This document shows positions 10,403-19,860 of a stretch of DNA of 64,000 nt, in pieces. How positions within the stretch are numbered: the first letter of the stretch is position 1; each line of letters begins with the position of its first letter. A program made the position numbers and the translations under genes. The notes under the pieces were generated by a model. The model searched no databases, was not told the origin of the DNA, and worked only from the letters and a program-made list of their open reading frames with translations. The stretch comes from Betaproteobacteria bacterium (GTDB lineage Bacteria > Pseudomonadota > Gammaproteobacteria > Burkholderiales > Burkholderiaceae). The stretch is taken from the NCBI GenBank assembly GCA_009783065.1, contig WRHV01000003.1, forward strand, positions 43,331-107,330. The letters run 5' to 3'.

Positions 10403-11338
10403 TTATTCCTGTCTGAGTCCTGCAAGCGCCCGGATATGCGCAACCGCACTGGCGGCGAGCGCATCCAGATTGTATCCGCCCTCCAGAAAACTGACGATAC
10501 GGCCTTTAGCATGTTCCTTAGCTACATCCATGATCTGCCTGGTAATCCAAGCGTAATCCTCTTCCGTCAGGCTCATCCCGCCCAGGGGATCATCGCGATG
10601 CGCATCAAAACCTGCTGAAATAAAGATCATTTGAGGACGGTGTCTGTGCAGCGCCGGAAGCCATTTTTCAGTGACAATTTGACGGATTAAAGCGCCATCT
10701 GTTCCTGCCGCAACCGGCACATTAATCATGTGATCGCGCTGGCGTTCATTTCCCGAAAAAGGATAAAGGTATTCCTGATAATAACTGACCATCATCACGC
10801 GCGGCTCACGGGCAAAAATTTCTTCTGTGCCGTTGCCGTGATGGACATCGGTATCCACAATAGCCACACGCTCTAAGCCATGCACCTTGATTGCACGAAG
10901 CGCCGCAATCGCGACGTTGTTAAAAACACAGAAACCCATCGCCTCGCTGGCAGTGGAATGATGCCCGATTGGACGCACCAGACAAAAAGCATTATCCAGC
11001 TCACCAGCCAAAACAGCATCCGTCGCAGTTACAGCAGCACCCGCAGCTCGCAAGGCCGCCTTCCAACTGTAAGCGTTTAGAAGGGTTCCGCTCAAGGGAT
11101 AATAGTCCCCCTCTTTGGGAATATTGTTCATCGCATCCGAAATCATATCGGCAACATGCGCGCGCGCAATATCCTCAATAGCCGCCTCGGGCGGTTCCCT
11201 AAAATCCAGATAGCGACCCGTCCCGCTCAATGCCAGCTTGTCCCGGATTGCTCTGATTCTGGCCGGACTTTCCGGGTGGTGTCCGCCCATTTCATGTTGC
11301 AGGCAAATCGGGTGTGTGTATAAAGCCGTTTTCATCAT
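10403..11338 (-). CDS. Histone deacetylase superfamily protein, copy 1
   Basis: This is a zinc-dependent deacetylase of the arginase/HDAC fold. Bacterial members act on acetylpolyamines, acetyl-lysine or related amides; the substrate here is not evident. Visible active-site elements are the paired histidines in RPIGHHST, the zinc ligands in DTDVHHGNGTEE and SAGFDAHRDD, and the transition-state tyrosine in FLEGGYN. The length, 311 residues, is standard. Copy 2 lies 15 bases upstream on the same strand, with the same length and strong similarity throughout, so the pair arose by tandem duplication. rbgA follows after two bases. Confidence 0.9.
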   Translation of the reverse strand: MMKTALYTHPICLQHEMGGHHPESPARIRAIRDKLALSGTGRYLDFREPPEAAIEDIARAHVADMISDAMNNIPKEGDYYPLSGTLLNAYSWKAALRAAGAAVTATDAVLAGELDNAFCLVRPIGHHSTASEAMGFCVFNNVAIAALRAIKVHGLERVAIVDTDVHHGNGTEEIFAREPRVMMVSYYQEYLYPFSGNERQRDHMINVPVAAGTDGALIRQIVTEKWLPALHRHRPQMIFISAGFDAHRDDPLGGMSLTEEDYAWITRQIMDVAKEHAKGRIVSFLEGGYNLDALAASAVAHIRALAGLRQE

Positions 11339-11353
11339 AATTTATCCATCTCT

Positions 11354-12289
11354 TCATTCATCCAGTCCAGCCAGCGTTCTGATATGCGCAACGGCGCTTT
11401 TTGCAAGCGCCAACCGGCTGTATCCGCCTTCCAGAAAACTGACGATACGCCCCCTGGCATGCTGTTTTGCCACTGCCATGATTTGCTGTGTCAGCCAGAC
11501 ATAATCCTCTTCTATCAGTTGCATACCGCCCACCACATCATCCTTGTGCGCATCAAACCCGGCAGAAATAAATAACATTTCCGGGGCAAAATCATGAAGT
11601 GCCGGCAACCATTTTGTCATAACAAGATGACGCACGGCATCTCCTTTTGTTCCCGCCGGAACCGGAATATTGACCATATTCGGCAAGGTTTTATCCGTCC
11701 GGGTATAAGGATAAAACGGACTCTGGAAAAAACTAGCCATCATGACCCGGGGCTCCCTGGAAAAAGCTTCTTCCGTGCCATTTCCATGATGGACATCAAA
11801 ATCGACAATGGCTACTTTTTTCAGACCGCAGACATCCGTTGCATATCTAGCTGCAATCGCCACGTTATTAAACAAACAAAATCCCATTGGGGTATGCAGC
11901 CTGGCATGGTGTCCAATCGGACGTACCAGACAGAACGCATTGTCGATCTCCCCCTCTATCACGGCTTTTGTTGCAGCAACAGCCGCTCCTGCTGCTCTTA
12001 AAGCAGCCCGCCATGAATATTTGTTCAACAGTGTATCAGCATCGACCGAAAAATACTGACCGGCCATTTTCGGCTGATAATCCCGAACCAGATTAATCGA
12101 AATCGATGAATGTACCCGTTCAATATCCGTCACGTCAGCAAGCGGCGCTTCCCTGAAAACCAGATGACGATCCGTCCCGGTTGCCGCCAGCCGTTCCTCA
12201 ATGACCTCGATACGTGCCGGACTTTCGGGATGATAAGCGCCCATTTCATGTTTTTTGCAATCCGGATGGGTATAAACAGCTGTCGTCAT
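11354..12289 (-). CDS. Histone deacetylase superfamily protein, copy 2
   Basis: This paralogue of the adjacent gene has 311 residues and the same complete active site: RPIGHHAR, DFDVHHGNGTEE, SAGFDAHKDD and FLEGGYS. The two copies differ in the loop after the catalytic His-His pair (HARLHTPMGFC here against HSTASEAMGFC) and in the region after the second metal-binding motif. These loops shape the substrate pocket, so the copies may prefer different acyl-amides. It is the first gene of a probable operon running through copy 1 into rbgA. The divergent spacer to mltB (12290-12441) should hold its promoter. Confidence 0.9.
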   Translation of the reverse strand: MTTAVYTHPDCKKHEMGAYHPESPARIEVIEERLAATGTDRHLVFREAPLADVTDIERVHSSISINLVRDYQPKMAGQYFSVDADTLLNKYSWRAALRAAGAAVAATKAVIEGEIDNAFCLVRPIGHHARLHTPMGFCLFNNVAIAARYATDVCGLKKVAIVDFDVHHGNGTEEAFSREPRVMMASFFQSPFYPYTRTDKTLPNMVNIPVPAGTKGDAVRHLVMTKWLPALHDFAPEMLFISAGFDAHKDDVVGGMQLIEEDYVWLTQQIMAVAKQHARGRIVSFLEGGYSRLALAKSAVAHIRTLAGLDE

Positions 12290-12441
12290 ATATCAGGCAT
12301 TTCAGACACGTATCTGGCATATGTAAGATGTTGACGATTCAATGGATTTTATCCGGTCTGACAATATCTCCAAGGCACGCGAATACGAGAATCATTTCTT
12401 TTTAGGCTATACTCAAATTCCCTAGATGGAAAGTCAATGAA

Positions 12442-13578
12442 ATGTGGTGTCAATTCAATTTTTTTTCTTTTTTGCCATACGTGAGAATAGGCGCGGTTTT
12501 ATTTCTGGGTTTCTTTCTTTGCGGAAGGCATGCTCTGGCTGAGAACCACCCCGCTTCAACTATACCATTACTTTGCAATCCGATTAAAACGGTCGAGGCC
12601 AAGCCGTCCGCCCATAACGATGCATTCATCCAAAATCTGACTGAATTTTCAGTCGAAATGGCAAACCGCCATGGTTTCGATCCACAAGACCTGGCATGTG
12701 TATTCAACCAAGTTCGCCACAACCATACCGTCATCCGTCTGGTAAAACCCTTTCCGACAGGGAAACCGAAAAACTGGCAAGTCTATCGTGCCCGTTTTAT
12801 TGAACCGGTCCGTATCGCAGCTGGCGCAAAATTCTGGACACAACATCAAAAAGCATTGGAAAGGGCTGAAAGGGAATACGGCGTTCCACCTGAAATTGTG
12901 GTCGGCATTATCGGGATCGAAACAACATATGGAAAAAACAAAGGCAATTTCCGTATTCTTGATGCGCTTGCGACTTTGGCCTTTGATTATCCCGAACACC
13001 CCAAACGGGAAACCCGTATGGCACTTTTCAAAACCGAACTGGAAAACGCACTCTTGCTTTCTTCAGAAATGGGTATTAACCCACTGTCCCTGAAAGGTTC
13101 TTATGCCGGCGCCATCGGCTGGCCTCAATTTCTTCCGTCAAGCATCCGACAATATGCCATCGATTTTGATGGCGATGGAAAAATCGATTTGCGGCATTCC
13201 CCTGTTGATGCTATCGGCAGTATTGCTCATTTTCTGGCACAGCATGGGTGGAAAAGAGGAGTGCCGACGGTATTTCCAATCGAACTGCGAACGGATTGCC
13301 CTCATTCTCCTAAGGCCGCACTTAACCAGGGCCTAAAAGCAACACTCACGCCAGATGACCTGCGGGATATTTGCGTAAAGGCACCGGCTCCCTTGCCAGA
13401 CCGTATCCTTTTTGGGCTGATTGATCTGCAAAATGGATTTGATCCAACCGAATACTGGCTTGGTACGGATAATTTCTTTGCCGTCACGCATTACAATCGC
13501 AGTTATTTTTATGCCATGTCAGTCATTGATCTGGGAGATGCTGTCCGGACTTTCCGCGAGCAAAACGGCATGAAATGA
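12442..13578 (+). CDS. mltB: Lytic murein transglycosylase, MltB family
   Basis: This periplasmic enzyme cleaves peptidoglycan to 1,6-anhydromuropeptides. The 378-residue product begins with a secretion signal (hydrophobic core near residues 14-28, likely cleavage after RHALA) without a clear lipobox, so it may be a soluble periplasmic form. The catalytic Glu is in VGIIGIETTYGKNKG, followed by the MltB hallmark GSYAGAIGWPQFLPSS and the DFDGDGKIDL segment. The ATG at 12442 is chosen because an overlapping ATG four bases upstream is out of frame. Confidence 0.93.
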   Translation: MWCQFNFFSFLPYVRIGAVLFLGFFLCGRHALAENHPASTIPLLCNPIKTVEAKPSAHNDAFIQNLTEFSVEMANRHGFDPQDLACVFNQVRHNHTVIRLVKPFPTGKPKNWQVYRARFIEPVRIAAGAKFWTQHQKALERAEREYGVPPEIVVGIIGIETTYGKNKGNFRILDALATLAFDYPEHPKRETRMALFKTELENALLLSSEMGINPLSLKGSYAGAIGWPQFLPSSIRQYAIDFDGDGKIDLRHSPVDAIGSIAHFLAQHGWKRGVPTVFPIELRTDCPHSPKAALNQGLKATLTPDDLRDICVKAPAPLPDRILFGLIDLQNGFDPTEYWLGTDNFFAVTHYNRSYFYAMSVIDLGDAVRTFREQNGMK

Positions 13579-13704
13579 CCATTCAATCTGGCAAACTTTA
13601 CACAATTTATTACAAAAAAATATATATTATTTTGACAATAAATCAATCAGCCTATTTCATTTAAGCAATATTTGTTGTTAAATAACGTTTTAAGAAAAAA
13701 TACC

Positions 13705-13732
13705 TTGACATTATATCCGGCTGTCATAAGAT
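13705..13732 (+). promoter_or_regulatory. Sigma-70 promoter of the small HTH gene
   Basis: TTGACA at 13705-13710 and TAAGAT at 13727-13732 are separated by 16 bases inside a very AT-rich 305-base spacer. It implies a 5' leader of about 145 bases before the ATG at 13884. The leader contains short inverted elements (ATTGCC and GGCAAT around 13770-13796), so some post-initiation control is possible. Confidence 0.6.
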
Positions 13733-13883
13733 AAATTGGCCAAAAACCAGATGGCATGTCGGCATATAAGTATTGCCCACTATACAAGTATGGCAATCTC
13801 GCCGGTTTCCTTGTTGTATTTAATTCAACAAAAATACGGTCGGGAAATCGATATGATTTTTTTATTTACAGGATCCGAGCGAC

Positions 13884-14219
13884 ATGATAACTAAAGGAAA
13901 AAAGAAAACAAAGAAAAAAGAGGAAGAAAATCTTGAGCAACGACAGTACGATCCCAACCATTTACTGGATACACTGATTCAGAAATTAGGGATTAAAAAC
14001 GATGCAGCACTTTCTCGTGCACTTGAAGTGGCGCCGCCGGTTATCAGCAAAATCCGCCATAACCGTCTTCCAGTCGGCGCATCACTGTTAATTCGTATGC
14101 ATGAAGTCAGTGAAATGAGCATCCGCGAATTACGCCAGCTAATGGGTGACAGGAGAGCCAAATTCCGCATTAGCGATAAACAATTTAAACCCAAAGCTCC
14201 ACTGGAAGAAAAGAAATAA
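13884..14219 (+). CDS. Small XRE-like helix-turn-helix protein
   Basis: This 111-residue DNA-binding protein has a very basic N-terminus (KGKKKTKKKEEE). The helix-turn-helix covers about residues 30-80: LGIKNDAALSRALEVAPPVISKIRHNRLP, in which ALSRALEVAPPVISKI has the helix-turn-helix spacing of Cro/CI-type repressors. Similar short proteins occur in betaproteobacteria, but I know of no assigned function. It is a single-gene unit with its own promoter and a terminator 37 bases after the stop. Autoregulation through the long leader is plausible but not shown. Confidence 0.75.
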   Translation: MITKGKKKTKKKEEENLEQRQYDPNHLLDTLIQKLGIKNDAALSRALEVAPPVISKIRHNRLPVGASLLIRMHEVSEMSIRELRQLMGDRRAKFRISDKQFKPKAPLEEKK

Positions 14220-14255
14220 TGGCCTGCCCGATATGGCTTTACTTCCTGTTTAAAA

Positions 14256-14286
14256 CAAAACCCCATGCCAACTACATGGGGTTTTG
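14256..14286. terminator. Bidirectional terminator between the HTH gene and argD
   Basis: CAAAACCCCATG and CATGGGGTTTTG form a perfect 12-base stem with a 7-base loop. The stem ends supply A/T tracts on both strands. It lies between convergent genes. Confidence 0.8.
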
Positions 14287-14296
14287 CGTTTCTGTC

Positions 14297-15535
14297 TCAC
14301 CTGCCGTTTCTCAGCCATTCATCAATGCTTTGACGCAATAATACCTCAGCCTGCTGAATATGTTCATCCTCAATAACCAGAGGCGGCACCAGACGAATCA
14401 CATCGAGTCCCGCAAGCAGTAAAAGTAATCCGTTTTTTTCAGCAGCAGCCGTGATTTCTTTCGCGCGTCCCTGATAGGCGGTTGACATCACTAATCCCAG
14501 CATCAGCCCCTTACCTCGTACTGAACTGAATACTTCGGGATAAGCCGCCGCGATACCTGTCAGCATTTCTCTCAGTTTCTCGCCCGCAGACTGAACACGG
14601 GAAAGAAAATCACGATCATTGATGATTTCCAGCACCTTGTACGCGACAGATGCTGCAAGAGGGTTGCCTCCATATGTGGTTCCGTGCGTCCCGACCGTGA
14701 AAGAACCGGCGACATCATCCGTCGTCAGCATGGCGCCTATGGGAAATCCATTTCCCAGCGCCTTGGCTGACGTCAGGATATCCGGAACAATACCGTATTC
14801 CATATAGGCAAACAGCTTGCCTGTCCTGCCCATACCCGACTGAATTTCATCGTATATGAGAAGCGCGTTATATTGATCGCACAATTCGCGCAATGCTTTC
14901 AGGAATTCGGGATCAGCCGGCACGATTCCGCCTTCTCCCTGTATCGGCTCCACAATCACGGCACAAACATCGTCTGCCATTATGGCCCTTACAGCGGCAA
15001 TGTCATTGTATGGAATATGGTCAATCATCTGCGGAAGCGGACCAAATCCTTCTGAATATTTCGGCTGTCCCCCGACCGATACGGTAAAAAGGGTACGTCC
15101 ATGGAATGAATTGAGAAAAGATATAATGCGGGCTTTTTGGGGCCCATACTTATCGTATGCCCATCTTCTAGCCAATTTAAGAGCCGCTTCATTTGCTTCA
15201 GCCCCGGAATTGCAGAAAAACGCCCTATCGGCAAACGTCGCTTCGGTCAGCGCTTTTCCCAAGCGCAATACCGGTTCATTAGTATAGTAATTACTGACAT
15301 GCCATAAAATCTCGGCCTGTTCTTGCAGGGCTTTTACCAACGCGGGATGAGCATGGCCCAAACCGGATACAGCAATGCCTCCTGTCAAATCCAAATATTG
15401 TTTTCCAGTCTGATCCCATAGATTCAACCCTGAACCGCGAACAGGGATGAATGTGCTGGGAGCGTACGTCGGAACGATAACCTCATCAAAAGTATGACGC
15501 GTTACTGCTGGTTGCTGCACCGTTGTTTTTGCCAC
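14297..15535 (-). CDS. argD: Acetylornithine aminotransferase family enzyme
   Basis: This PLP enzyme of class III aminotransferases most likely interconverts N-acetylornithine and N-acetylglutamate semialdehyde in arginine synthesis; succinylornithine or ornithine activity cannot be excluded. The 412-residue product has the cofactor motif FCNSGAEANEAALKLAR, the aspartate in LLIYDEIQSGMGRTG and the Schiff-base lysine in TSAKALGNGFPIGA. The start is a GTG at 15535 preceded by AAAGGAG at nine bases. It is monocistronic here, convergent with the HTH gene. Confidence 0.88.
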   Translation of the reverse strand: MAKTTVQQPAVTRHTFDEVIVPTYAPSTFIPVRGSGLNLWDQTGKQYLDLTGGIAVSGLGHAHPALVKALQEQAEILWHVSNYYTNEPVLRLGKALTEATFADRAFFCNSGAEANEAALKLARRWAYDKYGPQKARIISFLNSFHGRTLFTVSVGGQPKYSEGFGPLPQMIDHIPYNDIAAVRAIMADDVCAVIVEPIQGEGGIVPADPEFLKALRELCDQYNALLIYDEIQSGMGRTGKLFAYMEYGIVPDILTSAKALGNGFPIGAMLTTDDVAGSFTVGTHGTTYGGNPLAASVAYKVLEIINDRDFLSRVQSAGEKLREMLTGIAAAYPEVFSSVRGKGLMLGLVMSTAYQGRAKEITAAAEKNGLLLLLAGLDVIRLVPPLVIEDEHIQQAEVLLRQSIDEWLRNGR

Positions 15536-15816
15536 TGAACTGACTCCTTTATCTCACCCTGCGCTAGAAAAACAATTATCGCTATCTTCAAAATAAGGCT
15601 TTCCGAAAAACAAGCTCCGTCAGACACTGCTATTTTCTGCCAATCATACTCCTCTTGCCATCACTTCAAAACGAATTTCCATCATAGCGCCGCTCAACCA
15701 CCAAAGAGGACAAAAAATGCCATGGATACTTTTCATTTTCCGCTTCAGACTGGATAATGCCGGAAGAAAATATATTTTATACGCAAACCGTCATTACATT
15801 CATCACCTGAAAACAT

Positions 15817-17205
15817 ATGGATTCCTCTCCGATTATTGCTACCGCAACCGCGCCGGGACGGGGCGGTGTTGGCATCATCCGCATCTCCGGGAAAGATCTT
15901 TTTCCCATCATTCAGGAATTATTTGGCACCACCATGCCATCAGCTTTGCCGCTCGTGCCGCGTCATGCTTACTATTTGCCTTTTTTAGATAAAGAAAACC
16001 ATCTCATTGATAAAGGCATTGTTCTGTACTTTAAAGCGCCGCATTCCTATACAGGGGAAGATGTGCTGGAGCTTCACGGACACGGCGGGCCTGTTGTCAT
16101 GCAAATGCTTCAGGAGCGATGCCTGGAAGCTGGAAAAAAGATCAGCTTAAGACTGGCCGAACCTGGGGAATTTACCCGCCGGGCATTCATGAACGATAAG
16201 CTGGATCTGGCACAAGCTGAAGCTGTGGCCGATCTGATTGATGCAACAACAGAAGCAGCGGCACGCTCTGCTTCCCGTTCTCTTTCGGGTGTCTTTTCTC
16301 GAGAAATTCATGTGCTGGTAGACCAAATCGTCCAGTTACGTGCTCTGGTCGAATCCAGCCTGGATTTCCCCGAAGAAGACATCGAATTTGTTAAGAAAGC
16401 CGATACAAGCGGCAGGCTTGCATCTATCCGTGATCTGCTTGAAAACATCTTTTCCCAGGCCGCCCAAGGCGCGCTTTTGCGTGAGGGACTTCACGTTGTA
16501 TTGGCCGGACAAGTGAATGTGGGCAAATCATCCCTGCTCAATGCGCTTGCCGGTAACAATATCGCTATTGTCACACCAATCGCGGGTACAACCCGTGATA
16601 AGGTAGTGGAAACCATACAGATCAGCGGCATGCCCATTACTCTCATCGATACGGCTGGTTTGCGTACCAGCCAGGATACGAATGACGAGGTGGAAAAAAT
16701 TGGCATTGAACGTGCCTGGGGCGAAATCAGTCAGGCTGATATTATTCTGCATCTTTTGGATGCCAGCCAGGGACCAACCCGCCACGATGAAAAAATTGCT
16801 GCCGAATTCCCTTCGGGTATTCCGGTTATTCAAGTATGGAACAAAATTGATCTCTCCGGTCACAGACCTTCTGTCGACCATATCCTGGGCACAACACAGG
16901 TTTATCTCTCAACACATGATGGACGCGGTATTGACCTGTTGCGCGATGAATTGCTGCGTATGGCTGGTTGGCACCAAACCGGTGAATCGGCGTATCTCGC
17001 CCGCGAACGCCATCTGATCGCCATGAGAATAGCCGGTGACCACCTTGCTATTGCTACACAGCATATTGAGCAGGAAAAACCTTCTTTGGATCTGCTGGCG
17101 GAAGAACTTCGGCTGGCCCAGGATGCCTTAAACAGCATTACCGGGAATTTCACGTCAGATGATCTATTAGGCACCATTTTTGCGCGGTTTTGTATCGGCA
17201 AATAA
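15817..17205 (+). CDS. mnmE: tRNA uridine-5-carboxymethylaminomethyl GTPase MnmE
   Basis: With MnmG, MnmE modifies U34 of certain tRNAs using methylene-THF or formyl-THF. The 462-residue product has the folate-binding N-terminal domain ([16 protein letters not shown]), a helical region, an inserted G domain (G1 GQVNVGKSS at about 231-239, G3 DTAGLR, G4 NKID) and the terminal CIGK with the essential cysteine. In many bacteria it follows rnpA-yidD-yidC, but none of these precede it here. The upstream 280 bases show no recognisable gene. Confidence 0.96.
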   Translation: MDSSPIIATATAPGRGGVGIIRISGKDLFPIIQELFGTTMPSALPLVPRHAYYLPFLDKENHLIDKGIVLYFKAPHSYTGEDVLELHGHGGPVVMQMLQERCLEAGKKISLRLAEPGEFTRRAFMNDKLDLAQAEAVADLIDATTEAAARSASRSLSGVFSREIHVLVDQIVQLRALVESSLDFPEEDIEFVKKADTSGRLASIRDLLENIFSQAAQGALLREGLHVVLAGQVNVGKSSLLNALAGNNIAIVTPIAGTTRDKVVETIQISGMPITLIDTAGLRTSQDTNDEVEKIGIERAWGEISQADIILHLLDASQGPTRHDEKIAAEFPSGIPVIQVWNKIDLSGHRPSVDHILGTTQVYLSTHDGRGIDLLRDELLRMAGWHQTGESAYLARERHLIAMRIAGDHLAIATQHIEQEKPSLDLLAEELRLAQDALNSITGNFTSDDLLGTIFARFCIGK

Positions 17206-17642
17206 TCAGGACGGGATTGAGGTCATCGGCAACGATTTCAAACTGGGAATCCGGCCTAAACCCGCCCGTCAACTCCAGCAAGCATCAGCGGCGAATTAAT
17301 CATGCTGAATGCGCAAACTGGATCGCCGTTACGATAGCAATTAACGCCCATCCATACTTCCGGTTGTTTTTACCGGAAATGTTTTGCATGGTAATTTTCA
17401 GCACAACGTTACAGGCTGTCAGGAAAACGATCGTTTTCACGCTTGGCCGGACGTAACGTCTCTCACACTGTTTCCGTCTCATGGGCCTGCCAATCCCGAG
17501 GCAATGTGCCAGAAATAATACAAATCAAGACCTTGTTCTATCCTCAATAAAAATAAAAAAAATAACTATCATCATAAATTGCTCTACATTTATGCCCGCT
17601 TTGCATTATTCATTTAGAATAGAAAGTTTCCGAGGAACCAAT
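17206..17642. other. 437-base gap between mnmE and ribBA
   Basis: No confident gene is visible. A 60-codon minus-strand frame (17300-17482) would encode two short hydrophobic stretches, but it has no clear ribosome site and no recognised family. I looked for an FMN riboswitch, common before ribB in proteobacteria, and did not find its conserved blocks. The last 60 bases are AT-rich and probably contain the ribBA promoter. Confidence 0.5.
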
Positions 17643-18758
17643 ATGCCGATTTCCCCGACTGAAGAAATTATTGAGGCTTTTCGTGCCGGCGAGATGGTTA
17701 TCCTCGTTGATGATGAAGATCGTGAAAATGAAGGCGATCTGATTTTAGCAGCGGATTTTGTCACACCGAAAGCCATCAATTTTATGGTGACATATGCCCG
17801 GGGCCTGGTTTGCCTAACGCTGACCGAAGAACGATGCCGTCAACTCGGCCTGGAATTGATGACCCGGGACAATGGCGGCAAATTCAACACCGCTTTTACG
17901 CTTTCCATTGAAGCGGCTGAAGGCGTGACGACCGGCATTTCAGCCCATGACCGTGCCCGGACGGTACAAGTCGCCGTCGCGGAAAACGCTCGATCTGAAG
18001 ATATTGTTCAGCCGGGCCATATCTTCCCGATCATGGCAAGGTCCGGAGGCGTATTGATGCGTGCAGGCCATACCGAAGCCGGATGCGATCTTGCCGAATT
18101 AGCTGGCCTATCCCCAGCCAGCGTAATATGCGAAATCTTAAATGAAGACGGCTCCATGTCACGACTGCCGGATCTGCTGAAGTTCGCCGAAAAACATGAC
18201 ATCCGGATCGGCACTATCGCCGATCTGATCCGGTATCGCAGCCAGCACGAAAGCATTATTGAGAGAACCGGCGAACGGATGCTTCATACACCATTTGGCG
18301 TATTCCAGACTGTGGCCTATCGCGACAAACCCAGTGGCTCAGCCCACTTTGCCCTGTTTAACGGTAACATTGAAGCCGATAAGGAAACCTTGGTTCGCGT
18401 GCACCAACCTGTTTCGCTAATCGACATGATTGAAATGGAAACCACCAGCCATTCCTGGAATGTGGCCTCCGCAATGCAAACAATTTCTGCCGCTGAACGT
18501 GGAGTTATGGTACTGTTGAATTGTGAAGAAACGGCAGAAGAAGTGCTCTCCCGTTTTAACAAACTGGATCAGCCGGCCCATCCACCTGTAAAACGTGCCG
18601 GCAGCCATGATCTGCGTACTTATGGCATCGGCGCCCAGATCTTGCGCGATCTGGGTGTCGGGAAAATGCGGCTCTTAGCCAATCCAAGAAAGATGCCATC
18701 CATGACCGGATTCAATCTTGATGTAACAGGCTATCTTGAAAAATCCGATTACAGATGA
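17643..18758 (+). CDS. ribBA: RibBA-type protein: DHBP synthase with a degenerate GTP cyclohydrolase II domain
   Basis: The N-terminal half (about 1-205) is 3,4-dihydroxy-2-butanone-4-phosphate synthase, with the metal/substrate motif [10 protein letters not shown] (about 26-35) and [12 protein letters not shown]. The C-terminal half aligns with GTP cyclohydrolase II, but the catalytic zinc-cysteine segment is missing. Where RibA has VRVHSECLTGD followed by CDCG, this protein reads [16 protein letters not shown] with no cysteines. It therefore matches the RibBX arrangement described in proteobacteria, and a separate RibA must supply GTP cyclohydrolase activity. The ATG at 17643 follows GAGGAACC; the longer frame upstream is not protein-like. 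ribH follows after 25 bases. Confidence 0.9.
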   Translation: MPISPTEEIIEAFRAGEMVILVDDEDRENEGDLILAADFVTPKAINFMVTYARGLVCLTLTEERCRQLGLELMTRDNGGKFNTAFTLSIEAAEGVTTGISAHDRARTVQVAVAENARSEDIVQPGHIFPIMARSGGVLMRAGHTEAGCDLAELAGLSPASVICEILNEDGSMSRLPDLLKFAEKHDIRIGTIADLIRYRSQHESIIERTGERMLHTPFGVFQTVAYRDKPSGSAHFALFNGNIEADKETLVRVHQPVSLIDMIEMETTSHSWNVASAMQTISAAERGVMVLLNCEETAEEVLSRFNKLDQPAHPPVKRAGSHDLRTYGIGAQILRDLGVGKMRLLANPRKMPSMTGFNLDVTGYLEKSDYR

Positions 18759-18783
18759 ATGCCTTTACTTTTGGAGACAATTT

Positions 18784-19281
18784 ATGAACATCGCTACTTT
18801 TGAAATTGATTTACAAGGTGAGGATTTACGTATCGGCATTGTTCAATCGCGTTTCAATGAAGATATCTGCCAAGGCTTACTAACAGCCTGTTTGTCCGAA
18901 TTGAACCGTTTGGGTATTGCAGAGGAAGACATCCTGATCGCAACGGTACCGGGCGCACTTGAAATTCCGCTCATTCTGCAAAAAATGGCACAATCCCAAC
19001 AATTTGATGCCCTTATTGCCATCGGATCGGTTATCCGTGGAGAAACTTATCATTTCGAAGTTGTTTCGAATGAATCAGCGGCCGGGATCAAGCGGATTGC
19101 TCTTGATTACAGCATCCCCATTGCCAATGCCATTTTAACAACCGACACGGATGAACAGGCGGAAGTTCGCATGGTAGAAAAAGGAATTGAGGCTGCACGG
19201 GTCGCAGTTGAAATGGCAAACCTAACCATATCCCTGGAAGAACTGGATGCCGCTATAGAAGAGCAAGACGAAAATGAGTAA
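18784..19281 (+). CDS. ribH: 6,7-dimethyl-8-ribityllumazine synthase RibH
   Basis: RibH condenses the RibB product with the pyrimidine intermediate to give lumazine, the penultimate step to riboflavin. The 165-residue product has [13 protein letters not shown] near the N-terminus, the substrate loop VPGALEIPL, and [18 protein letters not shown] with the catalytic histidine. The ATG at 18784 follows TTGGAGACAA. It lies between ribBA and nusB on the same strand, the classic proteobacterial order. A short acidic tail (EEQDENE) extends beyond the core. Confidence 0.95.
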   Translation: MNIATFEIDLQGEDLRIGIVQSRFNEDICQGLLTACLSELNRLGIAEEDILIATVPGALEIPLILQKMAQSQQFDALIAIGSVIRGETYHFEVVSNESAAGIKRIALDYSIPIANAILTTDTDEQAEVRMVEKGIEAARVAVEMANLTISLEELDAAIEEQDENE

Positions 19282-19343
19282 GTTTTAAAACGGTTTAAAT
19301 CCTGTTTTGATCCTCATTTTTTTGGGATAAAGACTGCCGAACT

Positions 19344-19814
19344 ATGAAAGCCAAAAATATTCACGCGAATCCAAATAAAAACCGTTCTCCGCGGCATCGT
19401 TCGCGCGAATTCGCTTTGCAGGCACTGTACCAATGGCTGCTGAACCAGAATGACGCCGCCGTCATTATTGAACACATCCGGCAGGCACATGGTTTTGAAA
19501 AGGCCGATACGGATCATTTTGTTGCGCTGGTATCCGGCGCCATTAAGCAAGCTGATTCCCTACGCGAGGAGATTAAACCCTTTCTGGATCGATCCATTGA
19601 GGAACTTTCTCCAATCGAGCACGCCATACTGCTTCTTGGCGCACATGAGCTGGTTGTCCATCTTGAGATACCTTACCGTGTTGTCATTAATGAAGCGGTT
19701 GAACTAACAAAATCATTTGGCGGCATTGATGGACACAAATTCGTTAATGGTGTGTTGGATAAGCTGGCAGCCAGATTGAGAACCGTGGAAGTCGAGGCAG
19801 ATAAAGAAAGATAA
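19344..19814 (+). CDS. nusB: Transcription antitermination factor NusB
   Basis: NusB binds boxA RNA with S10 (NusE) to promote rRNA antitermination. The 156-residue product is all-helical with [15 protein letters not shown] at the start of the fold and the conserved [17 protein letters not shown] and [14 protein letters not shown] segments. It follows ribH by 62 bases and is probably cotranscribed with the riboflavin genes. A short imperfect inverted repeat after the stop (19816-19842) may form a terminator but lacks a T-run. Confidence 0.93.
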   Translation: MKAKNIHANPNKNRSPRHRSREFALQALYQWLLNQNDAAVIIEHIRQAHGFEKADTDHFVALVSGAIKQADSLREEIKPFLDRSIEELSPIEHAILLLGAHELVVHLEIPYRVVINEAVELTKSFGGIDGHKFVNGVLDKLAARLRTVEVEADKER

Positions 19815-19860
19815 ACAGACAACCCATCGGTTGCCTGTCATCTTGTGCCTGCTGGTTCTA

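Noticed and set aside
12301..12360. TTGACGATTCAA upstream of mltB as another Fnr-type box
   Set aside because: The half-sites are two bases too close, so it does not match the 14-base architecture of the oxalate boxes.
13884..14219. Prophage or genomic island suggested by the HTH gene and the AT-rich flank
   Set aside because: No integrase, attachment repeats or phage genes are nearby; both sides are housekeeping genes.
15717..15992. 91-codon plus-strand frame before and inside the mnmE start, preceded by a good GAGGAC ribosome-like site
   Set aside because: It overlaps the first 175 bases of mnmE in another frame, and the second half is clearly an mnmE shadow; no family recognised.
17206..17642. 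Possible FMN riboswitch in front of ribBA
   Set aside because: None of the conserved RFN blocks could be found on the plus strand in this spacer.
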